Origin: Ctena decussata
Taxonomy: Eukaryota; Mollusca; Bivalvia; Lucinida; Lucinidae
Direction: 5' to 3'
Assembly (NCBI GenBank): GCA_963989385.1
Contig: OZ022499.1
Location: 37,138,866 to 37,202,865 of the forward strand
DNA length: 64,000 bases
Shown: positions 11,538 to 21,977 of the stretch, piece after piece
Layout of the letters: each line of letters opens with the position of its first letter
Numbering within the stretch: position 1 is the first letter of the stretch
Notes under the pieces: model-generated
What the model saw: only the letters and a program-made list of their open reading frames with translations
Databases searched by the model: none
What the model was told of the DNA's origin: nothing
Position numbers and translations under genes: made by a program

Positions 11538-11707
11538 CATTTTGAATGGTCTCGTTGATTACATTTCGAATCAAGTATGAGTGTTCACACACCCCAAACG
11601 CAGCTGCTATTGCAGCGCAGGGTATTGATTCCCAGACCATGTCAGTGTTTAATGACTTGATATTTAGTCTTGTGCAATCTCCATTTCTCGAAGGCTGTCC
11701 AACATCC
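11538..11707 (-). CDS. Exon: C-terminal third of a C-type lectin-like domain
   Basis: Seen: acceptor TTGTTTTAG at 11708 and up, donor GTAGGT at 11532-11537, 170 nt, phase 2 in and phase 1 out. TG at the end of 13827-13890 plus G here forms the Trp codon of a YTAW-DVGQPSRNGDC junction. The exon then gives DMVWESIPC and AFGVCEHSYL, the closing Cys pair of a CTLD. The position of the carbohydrate motif (EPN or QPD) reads GQPS, and the WND position reads WES, so the canonical calcium/sugar site is altered. Two flanking Asn-containing sequons are visible near the end. The domain is likely extracellular. Confidence 0.87.
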
Positions 11708-12208
11708 CTAAAACAAGACAAAACAATTGTAGTGATTATATCAGTTGAGATAAAAGTGACTATATTTACAGTGTGAACCGAGATCAGACTAAACAATAAA
11801 GAACAAGTCTGATAAGGGTCTACACTATCTGCTATTAAACAATTTGCAGTATTTTGAAATATGTTTTGGATATCCGCAGCCAAGGTTAAATTTTGAGGAA
11901 TATACAATCACTGGGTAAGCTGCGAACCAGTCATGATAACAAAGAGCCTATTGTTTTGGGCTTCATTGCCATATTATTGGAATAAGAATAAAAGGTTCAT
12001 AGGTACATCTCATTTTTATGAAAGAGAAAAGGATTTGTGACGCCTCTTTGCTTTTCCAATGACGAAGCACTTCATTAATTGGGTATACTTTAAAAAAAAA
12101 AAGTTTATTCCTAGATGCTTATTGTTTCCTTTCAGCAATAATCACCATTAAAAAGGAGGCTAAAATGGAAATGGCAGAGTGGCTCACCTTGGATATATAT
12201 AATACACA
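11708..12208. other. Intron, nothing recognised
   Basis: AT-rich sequence upstream of the last CTLD exon. The open frame extending from that exon to 11907 is intronic read-through, not extra coding sequence, because the acceptor and the codon-completing junction lie at 11708. Confidence 0.5.
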
Positions 12209-12212
12209 TTAA

Positions 12213-12750
12213 AGGTAGGTTCCTGTACTTTGGAATGCATCATAATCTTGATGAAATTTCATCCAAGTTGTTGGAAAGCACTGATAAAAGGGAATTAATA
12301 AGTTTCACTAAAAAGTGTCATTCAAAAAAATATTAGAAAAGTTGTTTTGCAAGGGATTTCCTAACTCTGCTTCGCACACCAGTTAGCGCTATATTTAGTT
12401 CGCGCCAAAAATAGATAACGCAGCTGATGTCATGCTGCATTGCATTTTGGGATAGTTTTAACCCATCCGCCCTGCCAGGACCTCTGGGAGAGCTCACGTC
12501 AAGGGAAAATTCACCTTTGGAGAAAGGCATCAGAAATCGCGCACTTATAGACATAACAAACAAGTTATTTTTAGAACTGGAATTCCAACGAAATAAAATA
12601 AAGCAAAAGGGAAAACAACTTTTTTCTTCAACATCTGACGAGTTTCTCAGTAGCAACAAATTCAGACAAATAAGAGAATTCAATACTGCTCAGAAAAAGA
12701 CGAAATTATTTTGTGGACATAATTGACATCGCTAGCCCAGGAACCTACCT
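12213..12750. mobile_element. TTAA-flanked 538 bp TIR element
   Basis: TTAA at 12209-12212 and 12751-12754 flank perfect 13 bp inverted ends, AGGTAGGTTCCTG and CAGGAACCTACCT. TTAA target duplication is a property of piggyBac and Kolobok transposons. The overlapping open frames on both strands show no transposase motif, so this is a non-autonomous element. Confidence 0.82.
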
Positions 12751-12765
12751 TTAAATAGAGGATCT

Positions 12766-13670
12766 TACATGAGTGCTCATGTGTTATTAAATTTATTAAA
12801 CGAGTTTGGGAAAAAGATAAGATGCGAGGCTGTGCCCCAACGAGTTTAATAAATTCAATTATACAGGAGCACGACTGCAAGATTCTATTTATCATATGAC
12901 ACTAAAATCGCACTTTATTAGCAACTTTTGCACTAAAAAACGTCACGATTTCGCCATTAGAAAACGCGACGTTTTAGGGATGTCAACGCATAACGCTTTG
13001 ACGTAATTTGCATATTTAATCCACTTGCGGGTTATCGTTTTTAATGCATGGCTTTATTACACTCTCAGATGCGAGCGACGTCATACGGTAAAACACATTT
13101 GAAGCTCGGCCCAGCTGATCAACATATCGTTAGCTTAACGAAGCCGTTAATCAAGGATTCGTCAAGTAGTCTAGTACATAACAAAACAGTGTGCAAATAT
13201 TTTTGTTGACATGTTCGGAGAACTTTTGCACTGCAAAGCTCTTCACATTTTCGGTCTTACAAAAAAATGACCATGATTTTGCACACAATACCTTTGAAAA
13301 TTTCACGCCTCGTTAATTAACGACGTCTTCAGCTTTGAACGACAGCGCCCTGATATTCAAGTGTCGCGAACACCTTGGTTTTGGTGTCCATGTCTGAATC
13401 TAAAGTGTTTTGAAATTGTCAACGAATTATGACTTACGATTTGGATACTATGTTCTCTTTTGTTTTGATATTACCAACTCACCATAAGTTATTATTGCAG
13501 ACAGGAACTACATACTGACATGGCCACAACACAGATTTCGAAAGCAAATTGTGCATGCGCTGGCCAGTTTTAAGGATATATATTCTTAATGTCCCGATAT
13601 TCAGAATTTTTACTATAATACCTATTATCCTAACGTTTTATGAACGGTATTAATAAGTTAAAATGTTTTA
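12766..13670. repeat. Hairpin (12772-12870) and unassigned intron
   Basis: GTGTTATTAAATTTATTAAACGAGTT on the left (written as GTGTTATTAAATTT and ATTAAACGAG) pairs with ACGAGTTTAATAAATTC on the right. The following sequence is CpG-richer than its surroundings (AAACGTCACG, CGACGTC) and may belong to the same decayed element. Confidence 0.45.
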
Positions 13671-13807
13671 TGAGCCGCGACACGACAAAACCAACAACGT
13701 GGTTGTGCGCCCAGCGCAGACTCAGATGAGCCTGGGCTTCCGCCCAGTCTGATCTGAGTCTGCGCGGGCGCACAATCACTTTGTTGGTTTTCTCGTGTCG
13801 CGGCTCA
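13671..13807. mobile_element. GAGCCGCGACACG hairpin element, copy 1 (short form)
   Basis: It begins TGAGCCGCGACACGACAAAA and ends in its complement (TCTCGTGTCGCGGCTCA). Nearly the whole unit is palindromic, 137 bp. Five more copies lie in the window. It sits 20 bp from the donor of the CTLD exon at 13827. Confidence 0.85.
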
Positions 13808-13826
13808 ATTATAAAGTTTTACATAC

Positions 13827-13890
13827 CAAGCAGTATATGTTACAGGACTACCATTGCTCCATATAAATTTGTTCAAATTCCGCCTCAGAC
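13827..13890 (-). CDS. Exon: middle of the C-type lectin-like domain
   Basis: Seen: acceptor CTTTTTATAG (13891-13900), donor GTATGT (13821-13826), 64 nt, phase 1 in and phase 2 out. It encodes GLRRNLNKFIWSNGSPVTYT, the WIGL-to-FxWxDG core of a CTLD. Both junctions rebuild conserved codons: Gly of the IGL motif with the upstream exon and Trp with the downstream exon. That is strong evidence that the three exons are spliced together. A hairpin element lies 20 bp downstream in the intron (13671-13807), close to the donor. Confidence 0.87.
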
Positions 13891-13939
13891 CTATAAAAAG
13901 AAACACCGTTATTTTCATTTCATCGATTCTTGCCCCACT

Positions 13940-14870
13940 AACCTTCGGTCCCACATAGCTTGCGGAAGCAATGTTTGCGACAAATTTCGCTTGCGACCTC
14001 TGCAACCATAATTGCAATTACAAACCCTCTACATATATAATCGCTGACAAATTGCCTATAATTTGCTATACAATCGGCGATAGCTTTTGCATACAGTCAG
14101 CGATCGATCAGCGACCTTTCAGCAACAGTTTTGCAACTAGTTTTTAGTGGTCGGCGACCAGTCAGCGCCCAGTCGTCGACTCTTAAGCGGCCGGTTAAAA
14201 CTGAAAGGCAACTGGTCGGAGGCTGGTTGGCGACCGTTCTGCAACAAAACAAAACTGTTATAAAATGTGTTGACAAGAATGAAATAATTTCTGTGTGAGT
14301 TGTCAACATGATAACACAACAACAGATAAAGTTGCTTCGCTAACGAGACAACCAGAATCAGCAGTTACGGCAATAATAGTGTGCCGGCAATAAAGGATGA
14401 GAAGGCGAAGGCAGTCCTGGCTAAGACATTGAATTTCACAAAGGCCGCAGGACGAGAAAGCAGCTTTTCGTTGAAATTGGCACTGTAAGTCTTTGATGAT
14501 CTATCGGTGCACGCTTGACGCCTCCTTGCAATTTGTAGGAGACCAGTCGCCGATTTGTCACCGACAAATGGACGATAAACCGCCGAACAGATCCCGTCGC
14601 TTTAGTGGTCGGGTCGGCGACAGATCGACGATAGGTCGCAGTAAAGTTTGCAAGATTTTGAGAGCCAAAGTGTTTTTGAAGTAGATAGGAGACTGGTCGG
14701 CGACTAAAATAGTACGAACGGCGACTTCCAGAAAACCATTGCAACCAGTCTGCGATGAGAATCAGTCCCGGTTAGTCTTGTGTATGCTCAAAAGATTGGC
14801 TGCAGCAAATTTTGATATGCGACTGTTCGGCGACCTTGTTGCGTCCATTATAAAACCTCACTGCGACTTC
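13940..14870. repeat. GTCGGCGACC/TTGCGAC-word-rich DNA
   Basis: Short words built on GCGACC, GGTCGGCGAC and TTGCAAC occur every 10-25 bp on both strands, with GC content above the flanks. Words are GTCGGCGACCAGTC-like rather than strictly tandem. It resembles the word-rich DNA at 33840-34800 and 45407-46649. End points are approximate. Confidence 0.55.
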
Positions 14871-14977
14871 TACAATCTCTTTGCGATAATCATTTTTTTT
14901 TGTGTGTGGCAGAGAGGTCTGTTCAAAAAGAAAAGAATTTTCCAGCATAAAAATACGTACCTTTCTAAGAGTTCATA

Positions 14978-15493
14978 TCATTTGATAATGAAGGTAAAAA
15001 GAAAGATCATAGAGTTGCTATCCCTGAAAACATATCTATTCACTTTAAAATGATATGGTCCATTCAAGGTAGATTCGGATACGTTTGCCTCGGTAGTGAC
15101 CCTAAAGTATCGACCGCAAATAAATTCCAAATGAAGACCAATAAAGCGAAAAAAAAATGAAAATCGGCGAAGCATTGTCCGAGAAACATTTGTTTGAAGA
15201 TAATAGGGGTAACTCATCAAAAGCTGCAAAATCAACAATGAAATCCGATAAATGCAGAAACGGCCTTCAGTAAGCTCTGACTTTTCCACCACACAGTGGA
15301 ACTTTAGTTCATGCTTGAGCTGACCGGTTGCAGACAGAGGCTGCCGTAGATTGCCTTGAATAAAATCGTTACCTGGATACTGTTGCGTAACAAAGGTTGT
15401 GACAAAATGAATATGCTTTTTCTTGGATTGATGTCCGCCAAAATCATGGCACTCATGACCTCTAAGCAGGTGTGATGGGTTGACAATCAACAT
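14978..15493 (-). other. Open frame of 171 codons, not recognised
   Basis: A minus-strand frame lies inside the intron that splits the CTLD. It includes HLLRGHECHDFGGHQSKKKH near its start. A GTAACG at about 15374 could be a donor, and a second frame (15304-15486) is open over the same bases. I see no known domain, signal peptide or start context, and the downstream half is AT-rich and looks intronic. It may be a decayed transposon protein or chance. Confidence 0.2.
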
Positions 15494-15723
15494 CTCTGCA
15501 TGTGCATTTGATAATTTTCATAAAAAAACCCCATTAAATAAAGATTCATGCAACATAAAGATTCATGCCACTGTCAATACATTAAATTGCACTCTTTTAT
15601 TTCCATGGCAAACGCTAAGCCGCATCGTCCACTTAAACAATTTGGCTCAAGTAAAATCTAGGGAACACATAACTCCCTCTACAAAGCTGGTAAAATCTTA
15701 TGTTGGTAGTACTGAAAACGGTA

Positions 15724-15901
15724 GACAGGTCGACGAAGCTAGAGAAGTCGCAAAAGATTCTGGTTTTTACTTGGTTATGCTGAACGCGAAGATACTACAT
15801 AAGACCAGATAGCCCAAAGCAATGCATTAAGTGATGTTTGATTTACAAAACCAAGTTAATCCAATAATTCTTTCCTGCTACTCAAATTTCGTCGGCCTGT
15901 C
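15724..15901. mobile_element. GACAGGTCGAC MITE, copy 1
   Basis: The left end GACAGGTCGACGAAGCTAGA pairs with the right end TCAAATTTCGTCGGCCTGTC. Length is 178 bp. A related copy lies at 16123-16382 and shares internal phrases such as TTTACTTGGTTATG and AGACCAGATAGCC. Extra GACCTGTC repeats follow the right end. Confidence 0.65.
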
Positions 15902-16122
15902 GACCTGTCAACCTGTCTTCCACATGTTTCCTCTCCCTGTTTGGGATTGTGATACTCAGAAGTATGAAGTTTTTCAGATATGCTGACGTTCTAACAGAAC
16001 CTAATAATAAATTATCTGCCGAGCATTGTGCATGAGTATTAATGATTCTTGTTTACATTTCGCGCTGTCCTCCATTTACTCGTCTCACTACCTACACGGC
16101 TTAGAAGAGAGGTTGATAGTTA

Positions 16123-16382
16123 GACAGGTCGACGGAACTTGAGAAGTCACATAAGATTATAGATTTCACTTGGTAATGTTGAACACCAATTCTCTACCCG
16201 AGACCAGGTAGCCTTGAACAAGGCGTTATCTGATGTTTATCCAATACAACCAAGTCTGTCCAATATAATCCTTCGCGACTGCTCAACTTCGGTCGACCGA
16301 ACAACGCATGAAGGGATATTCGTTTAGCATAACTGAGTCAGATCGGTGATCCTTGGCGACTACTCAACTTTCGTCACCTGTC
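16123..16382. mobile_element. GACAGGTCGAC MITE, copy 2
   Basis: The left end GACAGGTCGACGGAACTTGA pairs with GACTACTCAACTTTCGTCACCTGTC (shown here as TCAACTTTCGTCACCTGTC). Length is 260 bp, with the same internal order as copy 1 and about 80 bp more on the right. Confidence 0.65.
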
Positions 16383-16540
16383 CGCTCCATGGACACCCTA
16401 CAAGAATTTTATGACGAGTGTAAAAGTATGTGTAAGGGGTATTCTGGTTTACATCTTTCCGTTCGTCCGGCTATTTCCGTAATTCTGAAACACATTCTCG
16501 TCAAATATATCTCCACAACCATATAAGATAGAAAGTTTAT

Positions 16541-16788
16541 ATGAGCCGCGACACGACAAAACAAACAAAGTGGTTGTGCGCCCAGCGCAGACTTAGATCA
16601 GCCAGGGCATCCGCCCAGTCTGATCAGAGTCCTCACTGTCCGCATACAGGTACATGTAGCTGAGACCCTTAGCTACCCTTTAGGCGCTTAGCGAAGAGTC
16701 TGATCAGACATGGTGGATGCCCAGGTTGATCTGATTCTGCGCTGGGCGCACAACCACATTGTTGGTTTTGTCGTGTCGCGGCTCATAT
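16541..16788. mobile_element. GAGCCGCGACACG hairpin element, copy 2
   Basis: The ends are ATGAGCCGCGACACG and CGTGTCGCGGCTCAT with ATAT on both outer sides, either a longer palindrome or a 4 bp target duplication. Arms are about 90 bp around a short loop that carries TAGCTGAGACCCTTAGCTAC. Confidence 0.85.
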
Positions 16789-17039
16789 TTGGCATGCAGG
16801 TGTACAGTGACAGGTTGTATATTGTATTATGGAACTGAGAACCGACCTTCTCCCTTTTGTTTTCTCCGTATTTATTTTTTTTTCTTTCATTCCACATTTT
16901 GTCAAGGATATCTTCACAACCATCGAAGGTAGAAAGATACTAAATAACTGTTTTGTTAAAGAAAAACAGAGTTTTCAGTTTTTTGGAGTGATCCTTGCTT
17001 CCAAAGGATAATCCTTTTATAGAACTTATTGTTCATGAT

Positions 17040-17940
17040 GAAATCGGTCAACTGTTGAGATGTACAGGTATGTAACATATACTTACAATGTCTACTTTAA
17101 GGTAGTCCAATACTAGGTCACTCTGAATAGCATTTGCCAAAACAAAACAGAGTTATTGTTCGCTCAACCTTGGAGTAGCACTAAATATTCATAAACCGTC
17201 TCTTTGGGGGAGAAACTTCAGTCAAGAAGAGAATCTTTAAAAGGGCCATCATTAGTCAGGTAACTAATGTAAAAATCGTTAAATAATAACAGACCTAGAT
17301 GAAAAATATTAGATGGCAAACTTGCTAATTTTTTTGCTGTAAACAGCTAAAGTATCAGTTTTATAACTTTACTCAGTACAAAAATGACGCGCCAAATTTA
17401 CTGCACGCGCTTGGGTTACGTGTTCCAGTTGAAATAACGGGCTCCAGAGCAGGGAACATGTGTTTTTTCTTCTTTAAACCATCGGCTAGGGTCGTTCATT
17501 AAAATGCGGTATTATGTTTTAGTTTTCTACTGATTAGCTTAAACGCTATTTCTGTTGCCTATGTAAAATAATTGGTGGTAAGCTACCTATACAAATGACA
17601 TTTACTACAGTAACGATTCTAAGTTTTAGGACAGATAGGTTCGTACGAATAGTAGAAACTGAAATCAGACTGCTCCTTAGAAACTTTATTGATTTACCAT
17701 TCCGTCAGCACATTTTGTTGGCATCACTTAATGGAAGAACCGAAAAAAAAAACAGGGAAATAAACAGTGGGTCTAGGGCCTGCTTTGGTTGCAGCAGGTG
17801 CAGAATTGGGGTTGTTTGTTTATTTTGGTTTCTCAAATTGTGTGTGTGTGGGGGGGGGGTCAACTTAAACATTGTTTTGCAAAGAAATGAAACGGTAAAA
17901 TTTTGGACTTTTGTCTTATACATAACATACTATAAGCTTC
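17040..17940 (+). repeat. Dispersed repeat, partner of 2190-2560
   Basis: It carries the same ordered blocks as 2190-2560, including GAAATCGGTCAACTG, GTTGCAGCAGGTGCAGAATT and GAAATGAAACGGTAAAAT, plus a G-rich run at about 17853. The longer version suggests the left copy is deleted or this one carries insertions. Confidence 0.55.
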
Positions 17941-17949
17941 GTTTATTTA

Positions 17950-18486
17950 CGCATTATTCATAATTCAATTTCAAGTTATCATGACAGTTTGTTAGGCCTC
18001 TTCGTCAGACTATATTTTCGAAAATAATCTCGGGTATAAATATTATCCTTCACCAATCTGTTGTCATGGTCACTGTAGTCCAAAAATGTTTTCAAGAATT
18101 TCTTGGTTATGCATATCAATTCAGTAAACTTTTGATTCCTATTTTAACAATCGAGGTTCGGATGGTCCGTCAGACAATACTTCTGAAACGAAATAAAATT
18201 ACGCTGATGAGAGAAACAAGTAAGTTTCCTGTACGTTGTGCCCGTTGATCGTGTAAAATGCCAGACCAGTCTGAGAAATGCCCATCTTTTTCGTGCAAAT
18301 GAGTAAACCCTGATCAGACGCCGTTTTTTCCGAGTAGTATGATCTGGGTCGGCACTATTTGTCTAGGTCCTATCTACGGGATGCTAGGCACTGACGGTTT
18401 CCAATAGGCTCAGCAGAACGAATCCATTGCTGAACCCTTGGCATATAGTCTGTCCATGCGGACTAGTTCTGAAAAATATACACTAC
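17950..18486. other. Intron with a GATCAGACGCCG remnant
   Basis: GATCAGACGCCG at about 18311 and ACGGGATGCTAGGCAC at about 18376 match fragments at 50150-50240 and, less well, 7340-7400. The rest is unassigned up to the CTLD donor. Confidence 0.45.
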
Positions 18487-18744
18487 CTATGTATGCATAG
18501 CCATAATAGTCAACTGTAAACATTTTGTCATATCTATCATCCCTGTGTAGACCATGCTGCAAATAAAAGCTGACAAAGTCCTGTTCTTGTTTGGAGTGAA
18601 TGGTTGTTAGTGACATGTTGTAGTCTTCACACATTCTGGAGTTGAAAGTATTCCAGCTCTTGTCTGGCAGGTCTTCAAAACGATAATTCTGGAATTTCAC
18701 TAGATTGACCATTATAAAGCATTTGTGCAGCTCTTCGGAACACA
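18487..18744 (-). CDS. Exon: N-terminal half of the C-type lectin-like domain
   Basis: Seen: acceptor TTTGTTTTCAG (18745-18755), donor GTAGTG (18481-18486), 258 nt (86 codons), phase 1-1. The translation shows CSEELHKC, then DKSWNTFNSRMC, then SLTTIHSKQEQDFVSFYL, matching the opening Cys, the first helix and the LxxIxxxxExxF second helix of a CTLD. It ends YGYAYIG, feeding the IGL motif in the next exon. The chain between helix 2 and the WIGL position is fairly long (about 23 residues). The upstream partner exon is not proven; phase 1 fits the CUB exon at 49308-49748. Confidence 0.87.
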
Positions 18745-18784
18745 CTGAAAACAAAGGCACAAAAGCGAATGCTAACTAAAGCAC

Positions 18785-21700
18785 GCTCACCTGGCTATTT
18801 TGCCAAGGGACCATTCTGATACAAAATTGGTCCAATTCCACTGAGCTTTTCTCATTTTCACATTTTGCTTTTTTTAGTATCAGTGACCAACTTGAATGGT
18901 CTATAATCAATGCAAGAATCATTTTGCCACAAATTTCATGAAAATCTATTCAACAGTTACTGAGATATTGTCATTTTCATTTTTGTGCTATTTTAAGTAA
19001 CGGCAGATGGCGGCCATCTTGCACTACCTAAATACAAAAAATCGATAAGGCTTCATGCAAGGACCATTCTATCACAAAACTGGTCTATTACCATTGAGAT
19101 TTTCAAATTTTGCTATTTTTACTAATAGAGGCCCACTTGACTGGTCTATATTTATTTACTTTTGAAACATCTCAATGCAAGAATCATTTTGCCACAAATT
19201 TCATCAAAACCTATTCAGCGGTTACTGACATATTGTCATTTTTATGTTTTGTGCTGTTTTTAGTAACAGCAGATGGCAGCCATCTTGGGATGCCAAAATG
19301 CAAAAAGGCTTCATGCAAGAAACATTCTGACACAAAACCGACCCAGTTCCACTGTGATTTTCAAATCTCACATTTAAATTGCTATTTTAAGTAAGAGGCC
19401 AACTTGACTAAGTTATTAATTTTTGAAACACCTCAATGCAAGAATCATTTTGCTACAAATTTCGTTAAAATCCATTCAGCGGTTACTGAGATATTGTCAT
19501 TTTCATGCTTTGGGCTATTTTTAGTAAAGGCAGATGGCAGCCATCTTGGAATGTCAAAATGCAAAAAATTGAAAAGACTCAATGAAAGGGCCATTCTGAC
19601 ACAAAATTAGTCAAATTCCATTGAGATTTTCTAATTTTCACATTTTGCTAGTTTTAATAACAGAGACCAATATGACTGGTCTACAGTTAGTTACGTTTGA
19701 AACACTTCAATGTAAGAATCATTTTGCCACAAATTTCGTCAAAATCCATTTAGCGGTTACTGAGATATTGTCATTTTCATGTTTTGTGCTATTTTTTTTT
19801 TGTAAAGGCAGATGGTGGCCATCTTGGATTGCCAAATTGCAATTAATCAAAATTGCTTCATGCAAGGAACATTCTGAGACAAAGTTGGTCCAATTCCATT
19901 CAAGGGTTCTTGAGAAATTGTCATTTTTATGTTTGTGCTATTTTAGTAATGGCCCCCCTGGTGGCCATCTTGGATCGTCAATTGGCACAAATTTGAAATA
20001 ACTCCATTCAACGACCATTTCTGACCTAATCTGACCAGAATCCATTTAGATTTCTTGAAACATTGGCATTTGAGCAAAATCGGTCTTTTAAAAGCTTAGT
20101 AGCTCACTGTGACCTAATTCCGCTATAGATTTTTTTTTCATTTTTATAATTTTCTATTTAAAGGTCCAATTAATGTACCATGCAAACTTTCAATCACATA
20201 CACCCAGTGGTTCTGGAGAAGAAGTTGATTTTGTTGTTTTTGCTATTTTTAATAACGGCGGCCATCTTGGATCCTTGACCTAACCAAATTTTACAATTTT
20301 AAAACTTTGCAGTCTGGTCATGCTCCATGTGAAATCTGAGACCCATGGGTACAGGGAGTTTAGAGCAGAAGTTGTTTGAAGTTGTTCAAATTTGGTTGTT
20401 TTTGGACAAAGTTAATTGAGCAAAATTACACTTGTAAACAGAAAGTAGGTCACTGCGACAAAACTACGCTACAGATTTTTTTTATTTTTACAATTCTGAA
20501 TACCAATGTTCCATTAATGTTTCATGCCCAATTTCAGAAAAAATATATTAAGTGGTTGTGGAGAAGAAGATCATTTTGTTATTTTTACTATTTTTATACG
20601 CCCGTTTGAAAAACGGGACGTATTATGTTATGGCGCTGGTATCCGTCCGTCCGTCCGTCGTAAACTTTTTCGTTTCCGGATAACTCCTCCCGCAGTTTAC
20701 ATCCGATCGAGCTGAAACTTGGTAGATAGTAAGACTATGAGGTGGACCAGCGCATATTGTTTCGAGGTTATGCTCCAATGATTTTTAAGGGAGTTACAAC
20801 CCTTTACTTAGAATTTTGGGGTGTTCGTTTCCGGATAACTTCTCCTATAGTTTTCATCCAATTAAGCTGAAACTTTGTAAATAGTAAGACTATGATGTGG
20901 AGTAGCGCATATTATATGGAAATTTTGCTCTGATGAATTATAGCGGAGTTACAGCCCTTTGAAAAAAACTCGTCTATGGCAGTTTGTATGGCAATTCTTT
21001 AGCATTCCATAACTTGGTTACTCTTAGGAATATCATGATGAAACTTTATAACAATGTTAATGAGGTTAAGACAACATGTCCCATACAAGAATGGTCACTC
21101 CTCTTTACTTAATTTTTGAATTACCTCCCTTTGATTACTTTGTTAGACTATATTTGTATAACTCGTATCTAACTAACCCTTAGGACTATTGTGATGAAAC
21201 TTAATAGTAATGTATATTAGGTTTACATAATATGCCCCATATAAGAACAATTGCCTTCCCTCACTTATTTTTGGAGTAACCTCCCTTTCAATATTTTCTA
21301 AGGCTATTCTTGTGCAAGCTGTAAGTAGGCAACCATACAGAATGTCTTGATTAAAATTTAAAGCAATGTGTATTAGGTTGAGGCTGTGTGTCTTATATAA
21401 GAATTATTGCTCCCCCTTCCTTATTTATGGAGTTACATCCGTTTGATAAATTTCTATGACTATTCTTGGGCAAGTCATTACTAGGTAACGGTATGGAATA
21501 TCTTGACGAAACTTTATAGCAATGTGTATTAGGTTGAGACAGTATGTCTAATTAAGACTAATTGCTTCCCCTTCCTTATTTTCTTTGTTGAGTTACATCC
21601 CTTTGATAACTCTTTAAGGCTTTTCTTTTGAGAACCCTAATGTCTGGAATATCTTGATAAACTTAATAGCGATGTAGACAAGGATGAAACGGTGCAAACA

Positions 21701-21977
21701 ATCAGAAACGGGCGTATATTGCCCCGCTTGCGGAGCTCTTGTTAGTAACAGCAGTCGTCTTTGATATTCGACCTAACCCAATTTTACTTTATAATTCTGA
21801 GACCTTGGAGTCGGGTCATGTTCCATGTGAAATTTGGGAACCATGGGTCCAGTAGTTTATAGAAGAAGATGTTTGGATAATTTGTTTTCAATTGTTGACG
21901 GACGACGCACGACGCATGACGCACGCCGGACCCTTTGGTATGACAATAGCTCACTATGGCCCTTCGGTGAGCTAAAA
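18785..21977 (+). mobile_element. GCTCACC-family element with roughly 260 bp tandem units, nested insertion inside
   Basis: It starts GCTCACCTGG and ends CTTCGGTGAGCTAAAA. At least five units share CAATGCAAGAATCATTTTGC, CATTCAGCGGTTACTGA and GATGGCAGCCATCTTGG. An ACGACGCACGACGCATGACG tract lies near the right end. A second element is nested at 20597-21743. Frames at 19110-20001 are the same repeat unit translated over and over, not a protein family. Confidence 0.75.
20597..21743 (+). mobile_element. TACGCCCG-ended element nested in the 18785-21977 element
   Basis: It begins TACGCCCGTTTGAAAAACGG, then has GTCCGTCCGTCCGTCG at 20647, and ends CGGAGCTCTTGTT preceded by AACGGGCGTAT. Internal units share GGTTACTCTTAGGAATAT and TTTATAGCAATGTGTATTAG. 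The host element's TATTTTTA and GTAACAGC words, adjacent in its other units, flank it and show where it went in. It is non-coding. Confidence 0.75.

Noticed and set aside
12333..12726. Overlapping plus and minus frames of about 100 codons
   Set aside because: They lie wholly inside the TTAA element and carry no transposase motif on either strand.
19110..20001. Three plus-strand open frames with similar Cys-Lys-Asn-His peptides
   Set aside because: They are successive translations of the same tandem unit in the 18785-21977 element; similarity is at DNA level and frames break between units.
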